Origin: Parcubacteria group bacterium CG11_big_fil_rev_8_21_14_0_20_41_14
Lineage (GTDB): Bacteria; Patescibacteriota; Patescibacteriia; UBA2169
Direction of reading: 5' to 3'
Assembly: GCA_002787075.1 (NCBI GenBank)
Contig: PCVT01000152.1
Coordinates: 659 to 22,436, forward strand
Length of the DNA stretch: 21,778 nucleotides
Each line of letters starts with the position of its first letter. Position 1 is the first letter of the stretch. Shown piece by piece: positions 14,619 to 21,492 of this stretch. Under the pieces are notes generated by a model. It ran no database searches. It was not told where the DNA came from and worked only from the letters and a program-made list of their open reading frames with translations. Made by a program: the position numbers and the translations under genes.

Positions 14619-14649
14619 ATTGCCAGGGAGGGTATTCGCGCGTGGCAAT
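14619..14649. repeat. Palindromic intergenic element after secY
   Basis: ATTGCCA (14619-14625) and TGGCAAT (14643-14649) are exact inverted repeats around a 17-nt centre. Its last 16 bases (14634-14649, ATTCGCGCGTGGCAAT) also occur exactly within secY at 14052-14067. The form, CATTGCCAGG...GTGGCAAT, resembles dispersed palindromic repeats seen between genes in many bacteria. It lacks a T-run, so it is not a classical terminator. Confidence 0.5.
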
Positions 14650-14708
14650 CCCATTGTTGATATAGTATATAGCAGGCATTTTGTCTGCTTTATTTTTCCC
14701 GCAAAATA

Positions 14709-14717
14709 TGCTAAATT
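14709..14717 (+). promoter_or_regulatory. Extended -10 promoter of adk
   Basis: TGCTAAATT: TG plus one base followed by TAAATT, four of six matches to TATAAT. No -35 at normal spacing; TTGTCT at 14681-14686 is too far away. The element ends 8 nt before the ATG at 14726, so a start near 14724 would give an almost leaderless mRNA. Confidence 0.5.
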
Positions 14718-14725
14718 CATTCTAT

Positions 14726-15370
14726 ATGAAACAACAAAAACCAGTCATAATCCTGTTTGGGCCCCAAGGGTCTGGCAAAGGAACCCAAGGCAAGAAATTA
14801 ACTGAAAAGCTCAATATTCCGTATTTGGAAACCGGGCAATTATTGCGAAATGAGATTGCCACAGGAAGCGAAGATGGAAAGCGGTTTGCCTCATACATGG
14901 ACAAAGGCAATTTGGTACCGCCTGAAGACGCAATCGCGTTGATGAGCAAGAAAATCACTCAAGCCGTATCTGATAAAGGAGGTGCGGTAATTGACGGGTT
15001 TCCGCGCAGCGCAGAGCAGGCAAAAGGATTTCCAGAAGATATAAACTTAACCCATGTTTTATTGATTGATCTAGAAGATAAAGAATCAATCCGCAGATTA
15101 AGCGCGCGCAGGAATTGTCCAAAAGACAAGAAGATTTATAATATGATTACTAATCCGCCAAAGAATAATGAAACATGCGATGACTGCGGTACAAAATTAG
15201 TACAACGGGATGATGATTTCCCCAAAGCGATTCAACAGCGGCTTGACGTGTATCATCGGGATACTGAACCACTGATTGAGCGTTATAAAAAGATGGGCCT
15301 TCTGCATCGCATTAACGGCATGCCTTCAATTGAGGAAGTGGAAAAAGAAATTTGGAAAATTTTTGAATAA
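14726..15370 (+). CDS. adk: Adenylate kinase
   Basis: 214 residues, a long-form adenylate kinase (ATP + AMP to 2 ADP). The P-loop is GPQGSGKGT (12-20), the NMP-binding part has ETGQLLR and DGFPRS (90-95), and QRLDVYHRDTEPLI closes the active site. The lid has C131, C151 and C154 with D134 where a fourth cysteine often stands, so a metal site of C-D-C-C type is likely. The ATG at 14726 gives the conserved start; in-frame extension to 14681 adds 15 non-conserved residues. secY-adk-map is the usual bacterial order; here adk has its own promoter. Confidence 0.96.
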   Translation: MKQQKPVIILFGPQGSGKGTQGKKLTEKLNIPYLETGQLLRNEIATGSEDGKRFASYMDKGNLVPPEDAIALMSKKITQAVSDKGGAVIDGFPRSAEQAKGFPEDINLTHVLLIDLEDKESIRRLSARRNCPKDKKIYNMITNPPKNNETCDDCGTKLVQRDDDFPKAIQQRLDVYHRDTEPLIERYKKMGLLHRINGMPSIEEVEKEIWKIFE

Positions 15371-15371
15371 T

Positions 15372-16127
15372 ATGAGAGAGAAGACCAAACAAGAAATTGA
15401 AATTTTAGCCCAGGGCGGGGCAAAACTTGCGCAGATTATGCGCGAGCTTTCTGAGCGATGCGTTGCTGGAGCGAAAGCGTCAGATTTAGACGAATACGCT
15501 GAAAAGCGAATTCTAGAACTAGGTGGAAAGCCATCGTTCAAAGGATTCGGGCCCATTGGTCAGGAATTTCCAAGTACGCTTTGCGTGTCTCCGAATGAAA
15601 TGGTAGTTCATGGCATTCCGCGCAAGGATTTGGAATTCAAGGATGGCGACCTTGTTGGATTAGATATTGGCATGGAATATAAAGGATTATTCACTGATCA
15701 CGCAATGACTATTGCAATCGGAAAAGCGAGTGATGATGCTTTGCGTTTGTTAGAAGTTACAAAAGAATGTTTAAAAATTGGCATAAAGCAGTGCGTAGTT
15801 GGCAAACATATCCGGGACATTGGGCACGCGATTTCCGAGTACGCGGAAGAGAATGGCTTTGGCGTGGTAAAAAAATTAACCGGACACGCGGTTGGATACG
15901 CGGTTCATGAAGATCCGAAAATCCCGAATTATGGAAAGAAAGGCGCGGGAGAAGAATTAAAAGAAGGCGCAATTTTAGCAATTGAGCCAATGATAAACTT
16001 GGGTACTGGTGATGTAAAAACAGCGTCTGATGGCTGGGGAGTTATAACAGCTGATAGAAAGTTAGCAGCTCATTTTGAGCATACTGTCGCAGTTACCAAA
16101 GAAGGGCCAAAAATTTTAACTATATGA
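15372..16127 (+). CDS. map: Methionine aminopeptidase, type I
   Basis: 251 residues. It removes the initiator methionine from new proteins. The five metal ligands are all present: D98, D109, H172 (in GHAVG), E205 (AIEPM) and E236 (FEHTV); H80 matches the substrate-binding histidine. The ATG at 15372, one base after the adk stop, gives the family start (MREKTKQEIEIL). In-frame starts inside adk are not supported. The stop codon overlaps the ruvX ATG by 4 nt. Confidence 0.97.
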   Translation: MREKTKQEIEILAQGGAKLAQIMRELSERCVAGAKASDLDEYAEKRILELGGKPSFKGFGPIGQEFPSTLCVSPNEMVVHGIPRKDLEFKDGDLVGLDIGMEYKGLFTDHAMTIAIGKASDDALRLLEVTKECLKIGIKQCVVGKHIRDIGHAISEYAEENGFGVVKKLTGHAVGYAVHEDPKIPNYGKKGAGEELKEGAILAIEPMINLGTGDVKTASDGWGVITADRKLAAHFEHTVAVTKEGPKILTI

Positions 16128-16501
16128 AAACATACTTAGGAATTGATTACGGAAAATCAAAAATAGGCCTTGCGAAAGGCACAGACGAAACGCGCGTGGC
16201 AACACCAATGCGTATTTTAGAGAACAACGAGAAAGCTATCAAACTTTTGGATGAAATCGTTGATATCAATGAAATTGACGAGATTGTGGTTGGCTATCCA
16301 TTGAGTTTGTCCGGAGAGGTTGGCCCCCAGGCGCGCGAGGTTGATGCGTTTATTGAAGAAGTCGCGCAGGCAATTGACAAGCCAGTTAATAAGCAGGATG
16401 AACGATTTTCATCCAGATCCGCGGTATCAAAAGGCGATGATGACGCGTCCGCGGCCGCGTTGATTTTACAGACCTATCTTGAAAGAATTTCCAATAACTA
16501 A
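16124..16501 (+). CDS. ruvX: Holliday junction resolvase-like protein YqgF/RuvX
   Basis: 125 residues, an RNase H-like fold. YLGIDYGKSKIGLA has the first catalytic Asp, IVVGYPLSLSGEVG the second region, DERFSS the Glu site, and DDASAAALILQTYL the last Asp with the AA pair typical of YqgF. Members act in pre-16S rRNA 5' end processing and have been proposed as Holliday junction resolvases. It overlaps map by 4 nt, so the two are translationally coupled; the ribosomal context fits the rRNA role. Confidence 0.93.
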   Translation: MKTYLGIDYGKSKIGLAKGTDETRVATPMRILENNEKAIKLLDEIVDINEIDEIVVGYPLSLSGEVGPQAREVDAFIEEVAQAIDKPVNKQDERFSSRSAVSKGDDDASAAALILQTYLERISNN

Positions 16502-16507
16502 TAATAA
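16479..16507 (+). promoter_or_regulatory. Promoter of the WecA/MraY-like gene
   Basis: -35 TTGAAA (16479-16484, five of six), a 17-bp spacer and TAATAA (16502-16507, three of six) as -10. It ends 8 nt before the ATG at 16516. The -35 and spacing are good; the -10 is weak. Confidence 0.4.
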
Positions 16508-16515
16508 ATTTTTAA

Positions 16516-17619
16516 ATGGTTTATTTTATCTCGTTTGTCTTGTCATTGGCGCTTTCAGGATTTTTGACTATTGCGATCAAGCGAGTTGCTACGCGATTTG
16601 GCATTGTTGACAAGCCCAATAGTCCGCGCAAAATTCATAAACAACCCAGGCCTTTGCTCGGCGGGGTTGCAGTATTTTTGTCTTTCTGGATTGTCATCAT
16701 TATTTTGGCTTTGTGCACTGATTTTCTGCCAGCTCGGTATATTTCTTTTCGATTTCTTATTGGCATTTTCACGGCAAGTTGTATTATTATAACTGGTGGA
16801 ATTATTGATGACAAATATAATCTTAAGCCGCGCTGGCAGATAATCGCTCCAGCGCTCGCTGCTTTGGCAATTATCGGGGCTGGCGCTGGCGTGGAATTTG
16901 TTACTAATCCTTTAGGCGATGGTTTGTGGTATTTGAATAAATTTCAGTGGCATATTGCGACTATGGCTGGCAGGTCTTTGTCATTTATTTTAATAGCGGA
17001 TGTGTTCACATTTATTTGGCTTATGGGCATGATGTTTACTACTAAGCTTCTTGACGGCCTTGATGGCTTGGTTTCAGGAATTACAACAATTGGCGCTTTT
17101 ATTATTTTTGCTTTGTCGTTAACAGACAAAACCTTTCAGCCAGATGTGGCTTTGATTTCTATTGTTTTAGCTGGCGCGTTTGTGGGATTCTTGTTCTGGA
17201 ACGCGTATCCAGCCAAAATATTCTTAGGCGAGGGAGGAAGCGTATTTGCTGGGTTTATGCTTGGCATGCTTGCCATAATATCTGGAGGCAAAGTGGCAAC
17301 TGCTTTATTGATTATGGGAATTCCAATTCTTGATGTTATATGGGTAATTATTCGTAGATTATTTGTGGAGCATCGTCCAGTTGGTACTGGGGACAGCAAG
17401 CATTTGCATTTTCGTTTGTTGACTGCTGGCTTGTCGCATAGGCAGAGCGTATTGTTGTTGTGGGGATTAGCCGCGCTATTCGGTATTGCGTCCTTATTCT
17501 TGCAAACTCAGGGCAAAGTATATTCTATGATTATTCTTATTTTAGTTATGATAATTTTAGGCATATGGGCAACCGAGCGATCAAAACATTTTTCAAAAAT
17601 TTCAGGACCGACATTATAG
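16516..17619 (+). CDS. WecA/TagO/MraY-family polyprenyl-phosphate sugar-1-phosphate transferase
   Basis: 367 residues with about ten membrane segments. The family moves a sugar-1-phosphate from a UDP-sugar to undecaprenyl phosphate. Motifs: KPNSPRKIHKQPRPLLGG (33-50), GGIIDD with D98 and D99, LLDGLDGL (178-185) and HLHFR (296-300). The C-terminal HxH pattern and lack of MraY-specific motifs favour the WecA/TagO branch (GlcNAc-1-P transfer for surface glycans) over MraY. The usual FLGDSGS loop is FLGEGGS (236-242), with Glu for Asp. No SD; a promoter lies directly upstream. The 3' end overlaps the DUF192 gene by 55 nt. Substrate not determinable from sequence. Confidence 0.88.
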   Translation: MVYFISFVLSLALSGFLTIAIKRVATRFGIVDKPNSPRKIHKQPRPLLGGVAVFLSFWIVIIILALCTDFLPARYISFRFLIGIFTASCIIITGGIIDDKYNLKPRWQIIAPALAALAIIGAGAGVEFVTNPLGDGLWYLNKFQWHIATMAGRSLSFILIADVFTFIWLMGMMFTTKLLDGLDGLVSGITTIGAFIIFALSLTDKTFQPDVALISIVLAGAFVGFLFWNAYPAKIFLGEGGSVFAGFMLGMLAIISGGKVATALLIMGIPILDVIWVIIRRLFVEHRPVGTGDSKHLHFRLLTAGLSHRQSVLLLWGLAALFGIASLFLQTQGKVYSMIILILVMIILGIWATERSKHFSKISGPTL

Positions 17620-18068
17620 TGAATTTAGTTATATTCCCACTTTTGATATTTGGTTTATTTTTTATATTGTATATGGCTTTTCCTGATTCAATTGAATATG
17701 AAATCAAAACAATGCATATCGGAAGTTTAGAACTTTCGGTTGCTATAGCAGATACTGCGCGATTGCAAGTGCGTGGATTATCTGATCAGGATGCATTGTG
17801 CGAAGATTGCGGCATGCTGTTTGTGTATGACGATTCAAAGATTCGGCGCTTTTGGATGAAGCATATGCGGTTTAATTTGGATGTGCTTTGGATTGATGAT
17901 GGTCATGTTGCGGGCATGCAAGAGAACATCCCTTTTGAGCCCAAAAATGGCCAAATTACGCGTTTTCAGTCCGAAATTGTGGTAAATATGGCTCTTGAGG
18001 TAAATGCTGGCTGGATAGCGAAAAATGGGGTAAAAATAGGGGATAGAGTGGTTGTTGACAGCAACTAG
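17565..18068 (+). CDS. Membrane-anchored DUF192 protein
   Basis: 167 residues. A basic N-terminus, one hydrophobic segment (about 19-36) and then a full DUF192 (COG1430) domain: LSVAIADTARLQVRGLSD, GMLFVYDD and RRFWMKHMRFNLDVLWID are typical. The domain probably faces outside. The role of DUF192 is not established. CEDCGMLF adds two cysteines before the usual GMLF motif. The ATG at 17565 overlaps the glycosyltransferase gene by 55 nt. An in-frame GTG at 17619 (overlapping its stop) would drop the basic 18 residues but keep the membrane segment; it cannot be excluded. The promoter for rplU lies inside its 3' end. Confidence 0.82.
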   Translation: MGNRAIKTFFKNFRTDIIVNLVIFPLLIFGLFFILYMAFPDSIEYEIKTMHIGSLELSVAIADTARLQVRGLSDQDALCEDCGMLFVYDDSKIRRFWMKHMRFNLDVLWIDDGHVAGMQENIPFEPKNGQITRFQSEIVVNMALEVNAGWIAKNGVKIGDRVVVDSN

Positions 18069-18083
18069 AAAATCGTGTAAAGT
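18055..18083 (+). promoter_or_regulatory. Promoter of rplU
   Basis: A perfect -35 TTGACA (18055-18060), a 17-bp spacer and TAAAGT (18078-18083, four of six) as -10. It overlaps the end of the DUF192 gene. The -10 ends 8 nt before the rplU ATG at 18092, so the predicted transcript starts within about 2 nt of the start codon. Confidence 0.65.
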
Positions 18084-18091
18084 TTTATATT

Positions 18092-18409
18092 ATGTTCGCA
18101 GTTATAAAAACAGGGGGAAAACAATACAAGGTAAAAAAGGGAGACAATGTCAAGATTGAAAAGTTTGATATTGAAGAGGGTAAGCAAGTCAATTTTGATG
18201 AGGTGCTTTTGGTTTCTGATAAAGAGGGCGAAGATATCAAAATCGGCGCTCCAGTTGTCGTAGGCGCGAAAGTTATTGCCAAGGTTTTGCTTCAAGGCAG
18301 GGCTAAAAAGATTGATGTTATCAAATACAAGCGCAAAATCCGTTATCGCAAAAAGCATGGCCATCGACAGGCGTTTACTGAGGTATTGATTGAAGATATT
18401 ACTACATAA
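18092..18409 (+). CDS. rplU: 50S ribosomal protein L21
   Basis: 105 residues, normal. MFAVIKTGGKQYKV at the start and YKRKIRYRKKHGHRQAFTEVLI near the end are diagnostic for L21, which binds 23S rRNA on the solvent side. In most bacteria rpmA (L27) follows; here a terminator region follows and no L27 gene lies in the window. It has a promoter of its own. Confidence 0.97.
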   Translation: MFAVIKTGGKQYKVKKGDNVKIEKFDIEEGKQVNFDEVLLVSDKEGEDIKIGAPVVVGAKVIAKVLLQGRAKKIDVIKYKRKIRYRKKHGHRQAFTEVLIEDITT

Positions 18410-18410
18410 A

Positions 18411-18441
18411 TTAAACCCGTCACCATCCCTGAAGGGTTTAA
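18411..18441 (+). terminator. First hairpin after rplU
   Basis: TTAAACCC (18411-18418) pairs exactly with GGGTTTAA (18434-18441) around a 15-nt loop. It starts one base after the rplU stop. An A-run rather than a T-run follows, so alone it would be a weak terminator; it may protect the rplU 3' end in tandem with the next hairpin. Confidence 0.5.
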
Positions 18442-18478
18442 AAAAAGAGCAGCCCTACCGATTCGGTGGGCTGCTTTT
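18441..18478. terminator. Bidirectional intrinsic terminator between converging genes
   Basis: AGCAGCCC (18448-18455) pairs exactly with GGGCTGCT (18468-18475), and ACCG/CGGT continues the stem inside with one bulged base and a small ATT loop. A T-run follows on + (from 18473) and an A-run precedes it (18440-18446), which is a T-run on the minus strand. It therefore serves both rplU and the minus-strand genes ending at 18504. Confidence 0.85.
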
Positions 18479-18503
18479 GGGAGCGGGTGCGTTTTAATCT
18501 GGA

Positions 18504-18779
18504 TCAATCATCAAGTATTGCGGTTTCTGAGCATATAAGCTCCATCTGCCTTTCTTGTTTTAGTTGCTGTAATTCTTTCTGTTGTTTTTTTATTTTGTTT
18601 CGTGCTGCAAATGCAAAAGCAAGATTAAATATAGAAATCAGAATCCATATAGATAGAGCTACCCACAGCTTATCTTTGATTAAAAATTCTTTAAATGCGT
18701 TATTGAACGCGAGCAATAAAGAACAGGTAATTGCGGCTATATAGCATGCGATGACTTCTACAAAAAATGTCCTGTGCAT
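18504..18779 (-). CDS. Small membrane protein with coiled-coil tail, unknown function
   Basis: 91 residues, not recognised. Two hydrophobic segments (about 5-25 and 38-59) are followed by a Lys/Gln/Glu-rich stretch (KIKKQQKELQQLKQERQ, about 62-78) that should form a cytoplasmic coiled coil. The ATG has AAGGAGGA ending 6 nt upstream, a near-ideal SD, rare in this window. The leader shares TCACAACCAAA and AAGGAGGA with the gene before it (18823-19038). It is the last gene before the bidirectional terminator. The good SD and position support a real gene; function cannot be stated. Confidence 0.7.
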   Translation of the reverse strand: MHRTFFVEVIACYIAAITCSLLLAFNNAFKEFLIKDKLWVALSIWILISIFNLAFAFAARNKIKKQQKELQQLKQERQMELICSETAILDD

Positions 18780-18822
18780 GATTCATCCTCCTTGGGTTTG
18801 GTTGTGATTTTGGCACTAACGA

Positions 18823-19038
18823 TCATCTAACAATAAATCTATTCTTTAGAAGTATCTTTTCCAGATAGTAGATGAATAGAACCATGCGGTCATAGAGCCA
18901 ATCCAATCGTTGGCATGCCTGTTCGTATGCGAACAGAGCTTGGATGTAGCAGGTGAGTATCCATATGCTATTTATTGCATGACATAAAATCATAGCTATG
19001 CCCAGGATCCCTCGAGCGACAAGTTTATAAAGAATCAT
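18823..19038 (-). CDS. Small hydrophobic protein, unknown function
   Basis: 71 residues, not recognised. One long hydrophobic stretch (about 8-36) is followed by an amphipathic, aromatic-rich helix (LDWLYDRMVLFIYYLEKILL, about 45-64) and a basic end. AAGGAGGA ends 4 nt before the ATG, a strong SD. It lies 28 nt after recR, so it is probably co-transcribed with it. The protein is not obviously similar to its downstream neighbour although their leaders are alike. It could be a phage-type or toxin-like small membrane protein, but nothing here proves that. Confidence 0.6.
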   Translation of the reverse strand: MILYKLVARGILGIAMILCHAINSIWILTCYIQALFAYEQACQRLDWLYDRMVLFIYYLEKILLKNRFIVR

Positions 19039-19066
19039 CTTCTCCTCCTTTTTGGTTGTGAAAGGA

Positions 19067-19666
19067 CTAAATCTCGCGGCGCCCTTCCAGCGCGTTTGAA
19101 AGGGTCATAGCATCAGCATACTCCATGTCAGAGCCCATTGGCAAGCCCTTGCCGATTCTTGTTATCTTAACAGGATATTTGTGAAGGAGACGGGCAAGAT
19201 ACAGTGCTGTGGTTTCGCCTTCAGTGTTTGCGTCCAGGGCCAGAATAATTTCTGAAATCTGCGGGTCTGCTTTTTCTATTCTTTGTACCAGCTCTTTGAT
19301 GCGGATGTCATTCGGGGTAATGCCTTCCAAAGGGTTGATATTGTGTCCTAGCACATGATATAAGCCGCGGAAGTCATGCGTGCTTTCTAAAGCCAAAAGA
19401 TCCAAAGGGTCAGCCACTACGCAGATTACTGATTTATCTCTTCTTGGATTTGAGCAGATTTGGCACAACTCTGTGTCAGTAAAATTCTGGCACAGGGAGC
19501 AGAGTTGTACATTATCCGCTATATGCGAGAGCGCGGCTCCGAAATCGTGCAAATCTTTGGGCGCGCGCTTCAATAAAAAAAACACCAGCTTTTCAGCGGT
19601 CTTTGGCCCGATGCCAGGCAATGTGGTGAAATGATCCACCAGATTTTGTATTGATTGCGGGAGCAT
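19067..19666 (-). CDS. recR: Recombination protein RecR
   Basis: 199 residues, normal for RecR, which with RecO/RecF loads RecA at gaps. The helix-hairpin-helix LPGIGPKTAEKLVFFLL, a four-cysteine zinc finger (CSLC...CQIC) and a Toprim domain (VICVVADPLDLLALE and LALDANTEGETTALYL) are in the expected order. The ATG at 19666, one base after the ybaB stop, gives MLPQSIQNL; a TTG five codons upstream overlaps ybaB and is less likely. The dnaB-ybaB-recR neighbourhood fits a replication and repair unit. Confidence 0.96.
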   Translation of the reverse strand: MLPQSIQNLVDHFTTLPGIGPKTAEKLVFFLLKRAPKDLHDFGAALSHIADNVQLCSLCQNFTDTELCQICSNPRRDKSVICVVADPLDLLALESTHDFRGLYHVLGHNINPLEGITPNDIRIKELVQRIEKADPQISEIILALDANTEGETTALYLARLLHKYPVKITRIGKGLPMGSDMEYADAMTLSNALEGRREI

Positions 19667-19667
19667 A

Positions 19668-19967
19668 TTATTTACTGCCAAGTCCGAATTGATCCAGCCC
19701 TCCCATTGATTGCATTTTTTGCGCCATTACGCGTTTGGTTTTTTCTATTGCCGAGTTGTTCGCGTCTTTAATCGCGTTTTCAATATCTTGTTTTTTATTC
19801 GGGTTCATCAAATCAGGGCTCACATTAACAGAGGTGATTTCCTGATTTCCGTTCATGATGATTTTCACGCCATGCTTTTCAACTTCAACGCTTTCTTCGG
19901 AAAGCGCGCTTTGCAGGGTCTTTGCTTGGCTTCTAAGATCTTTGAATTGTTTAAGTTTATTGAACAT
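19668..19967 (-). CDS. ybaB: YbaB/EbfC family nucleoid-associated protein
   Basis: 99 residues, the usual size. Two helices flank a beta-sheet: the first helix (about 1-26) has LKQFKDLRSQAKTLQ, then VKIIMNGNQEITSVNVSPDLM, then a C-terminal helix with KRVMAQKMQSMGGL. The family forms dimers that bind DNA, and the gene is adjacent to recR in many bacteria. A TTGACG-17-TATGAT promoter inside the end of dnaB ends 8 nt before this ATG. Confidence 0.94.
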   Translation of the reverse strand: MFNKLKQFKDLRSQAKTLQSALSEESVEVEKHGVKIIMNGNQEITSVNVSPDLMNPNKKQDIENAIKDANNSAIEKTKRVMAQKMQSMGGLDQFGLGSK

Positions 19968-19975
19968 ATAGTATC

Positions 19976-20004
19976 ATCATACCCCTACATATCAGGTACG
20001 TCAA
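19976..20004 (-). promoter_or_regulatory. Promoter of ybaB-recR within the dnaB 3' end
   Basis: Read on the minus strand: -35 TTGACG (20004-19999, five of six), a 17-bp spacer, -10 TATGAT (19981-19976, five of six). The -10 ends 8 nt before the ybaB ATG. Both hexamers and spacing are good; the -35 and much of the spacer overlap the last codons of dnaB. Confidence 0.65.
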
Positions 20005-21478
20005 TGTTGTCCACTGTTTCTGGGGGCGGTGATTCTCGGTGCTGGTTTGGCGCTCTTTGAGCGACTGCGCCTTTTGCCAGATTTTGGAAGCTCACTAGTT
20101 TTTCATTGAAGAATAAATTCACAATACCAGTTGGCCCGTTCCTATGCTTGGCAATATGTATTTCAGCTAAATTCCTTTCTTCTGGAGATAGTTCTCGCGC
20201 GTCATATTTGCGATCCGCGCTTTTGCGATAAATGAACATTACCACATCCGCGTCCTGTTCAATGGTTCCTGATTCTCTTAAATGCGAAAGCCGTGGAATA
20301 GCAGGGCCTTGCTGTTGTTCAACTGCGCGGGATAATTGAGAAAGCGCTATAACTGGAATATCCAGTTCTCTGGCAATTGATTTTAATGCGCGCGTTATTT
20401 CAGCCACTTCTTGCACGCGATTGTCGCTGTTGCCACTTGAACGGCCTTCCATAAGCTGGAGATAGTCAACAATAATGCAGTCAACTCCATGCTCCTGATA
20501 TAATCTTCTGGCTTTAGTGCGGATTTCCATTATGTTTATGCTTGCCGCGTCATCAATAAAAATATTTGCTTCTGAAAGCTCTCCCATGGCATGTCCGATT
20601 CTGGGAAAATCATCATTGCCTGTTGCTTGGGAAAGTTTTCCAGTTCTCATTCGCCATAATTCAACTCCTGCCTGGGTGCAGAGCAGGCGATCCACTAATT
20701 GCTCTTTGCTCATTTCCAAGCTAAATATGCCTACTGATTTTTTTTCATTCACTGCCATGGTTCGCGCGAAATCAAGAGCTAAAGAGGTTTTTCCAACTGA
20801 AGGCCTGGCCGCGACAATAACTAAGTCAGATTTTTGAAGCCCGGAAAGCTTGTCATCCAAATCAGCAAATCCAGTTGAAATTCCGCGCAGTTTTCCATCG
20901 CCTTGGTGCAGTTTTTCTATTCTTTCAAATGTATCATTCAAAACAGATCTGATGCTGATGAAATTTTGTCTGAGCGATCGCTGAGAAATGCTGAATAGCT
21001 TCTGCTCTGCCTGATCTAGTAATGCGTCAACATCATCGTTTTCAGCATATCCTAATTGAGTGATTTCATGGGATGCGTACAGCAAATTGCGTAGCGTAGA
21101 TTTTTTGCGTACGATTTGCGCGTAATTCACAACATTCGCGGCTGAAGGAACGCTGTTAGTCAAATCAGCTAAATATGATCTTCCTCCAATAATGTCTAGT
21201 TGTTTTTTGTCTGATAGGTTGCTGGAGAGCGAGAGCAGGTCAATTGGCTCGTGCCTATCAAACAGCTCCAGCATTGATTTGAAAATAACTTTGTGTATGT
21301 CTTTATAAAAATCTTCAGGAACTAAAACATCGCCTATTTTTATTAAGGCGTCTTGGTCAAGCAAAAGAGAGCCAAGCACTGATTGCTCTGCTTCTAGATT
21401 TTGGGGAGGAATCCTTTCTATTCCTTGGGCTTGGGTGCGCTCATTTGGCGCGTTTTGGTATGAGTATTGTTCTGGCAT
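19985..21478 (-). CDS. dnaB: Replicative DNA helicase DnaB
   Basis: 497 residues. It unwinds DNA ahead of the replication fork as a hexamer and binds primase through its N-terminal domain. Residues 22-125 form the N-terminal domain (PPQNLEAEQSVLGSLLLD). The RecA-like domain has Walker A ARPSVGKT (224-231), FSLEMS (252-257), Walker B IIVDYLQ (335-341), and RESGTIEQDADVVMFIYR with the arginine-finger region. The first 20 residues and the last 30 or so (Pro/Glu/Asn-rich) are variable tails. No intein is present. A TACAAT element ends 8 nt before the ATG. It is 65 nt downstream of a small unrecognised gene. Confidence 0.97.
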   Translation of the reverse strand: MPEQYSYQNAPNERTQAQGIERIPPQNLEAEQSVLGSLLLDQDALIKIGDVLVPEDFYKDIHKVIFKSMLELFDRHEPIDLLSLSSNLSDKKQLDIIGGRSYLADLTNSVPSAANVVNYAQIVRKKSTLRNLLYASHEITQLGYAENDDVDALLDQAEQKLFSISQRSLRQNFISIRSVLNDTFERIEKLHQGDGKLRGISTGFADLDDKLSGLQKSDLVIVAARPSVGKTSLALDFARTMAVNEKKSVGIFSLEMSKEQLVDRLLCTQAGVELWRMRTGKLSQATGNDDFPRIGHAMGELSEANIFIDDAASINIMEIRTKARRLYQEHGVDCIIVDYLQLMEGRSSGNSDNRVQEVAEITRALKSIARELDIPVIALSQLSRAVEQQQGPAIPRLSHLRESGTIEQDADVVMFIYRKSADRKYDARELSPEERNLAEIHIAKHRNGPTGIVNLFFNEKLVSFQNLAKGAVAQRAPNQHRESPPPETVDNIDVPDM

Positions 21479-21486
21479 GTTCAGTC

Positions 21487-21492
21487 ATTGTA
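21487..21492 (-). promoter_or_regulatory. -10 element of dnaB
   Basis: Read on the minus strand, TACAAT (five of six matches) ends 8 nt before the dnaB ATG at 21478. The hexamer 17 bp upstream is TTCCAA, only a partial -35. Spacing to the ATG repeats the arrangement seen at several other genes here. Confidence 0.45.

Noticed and set aside
14614..14805. A 63-residue reading frame between secY and adk on +
   Set aside because: It runs out of frame into the conserved P-loop region of adk and crosses the palindrome and the adk promoter; its sequence resembles no protein.
15276..15371. Longer in-frame start for map within adk
   Set aside because: It would add 32 residues encoded by the conserved end of adk; the ATG one base after the adk stop gives the family start.
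19380..19634. Open frame on + across recR
   Set aside because: It is antisense to the zinc-finger and Toprim codons of recR and has no family-like sequence or start signal.
20517..20837. Open frame on + across dnaB
   Set aside because: It mirrors the Walker A and neighbouring codons of dnaB and shows no independent evidence of coding.
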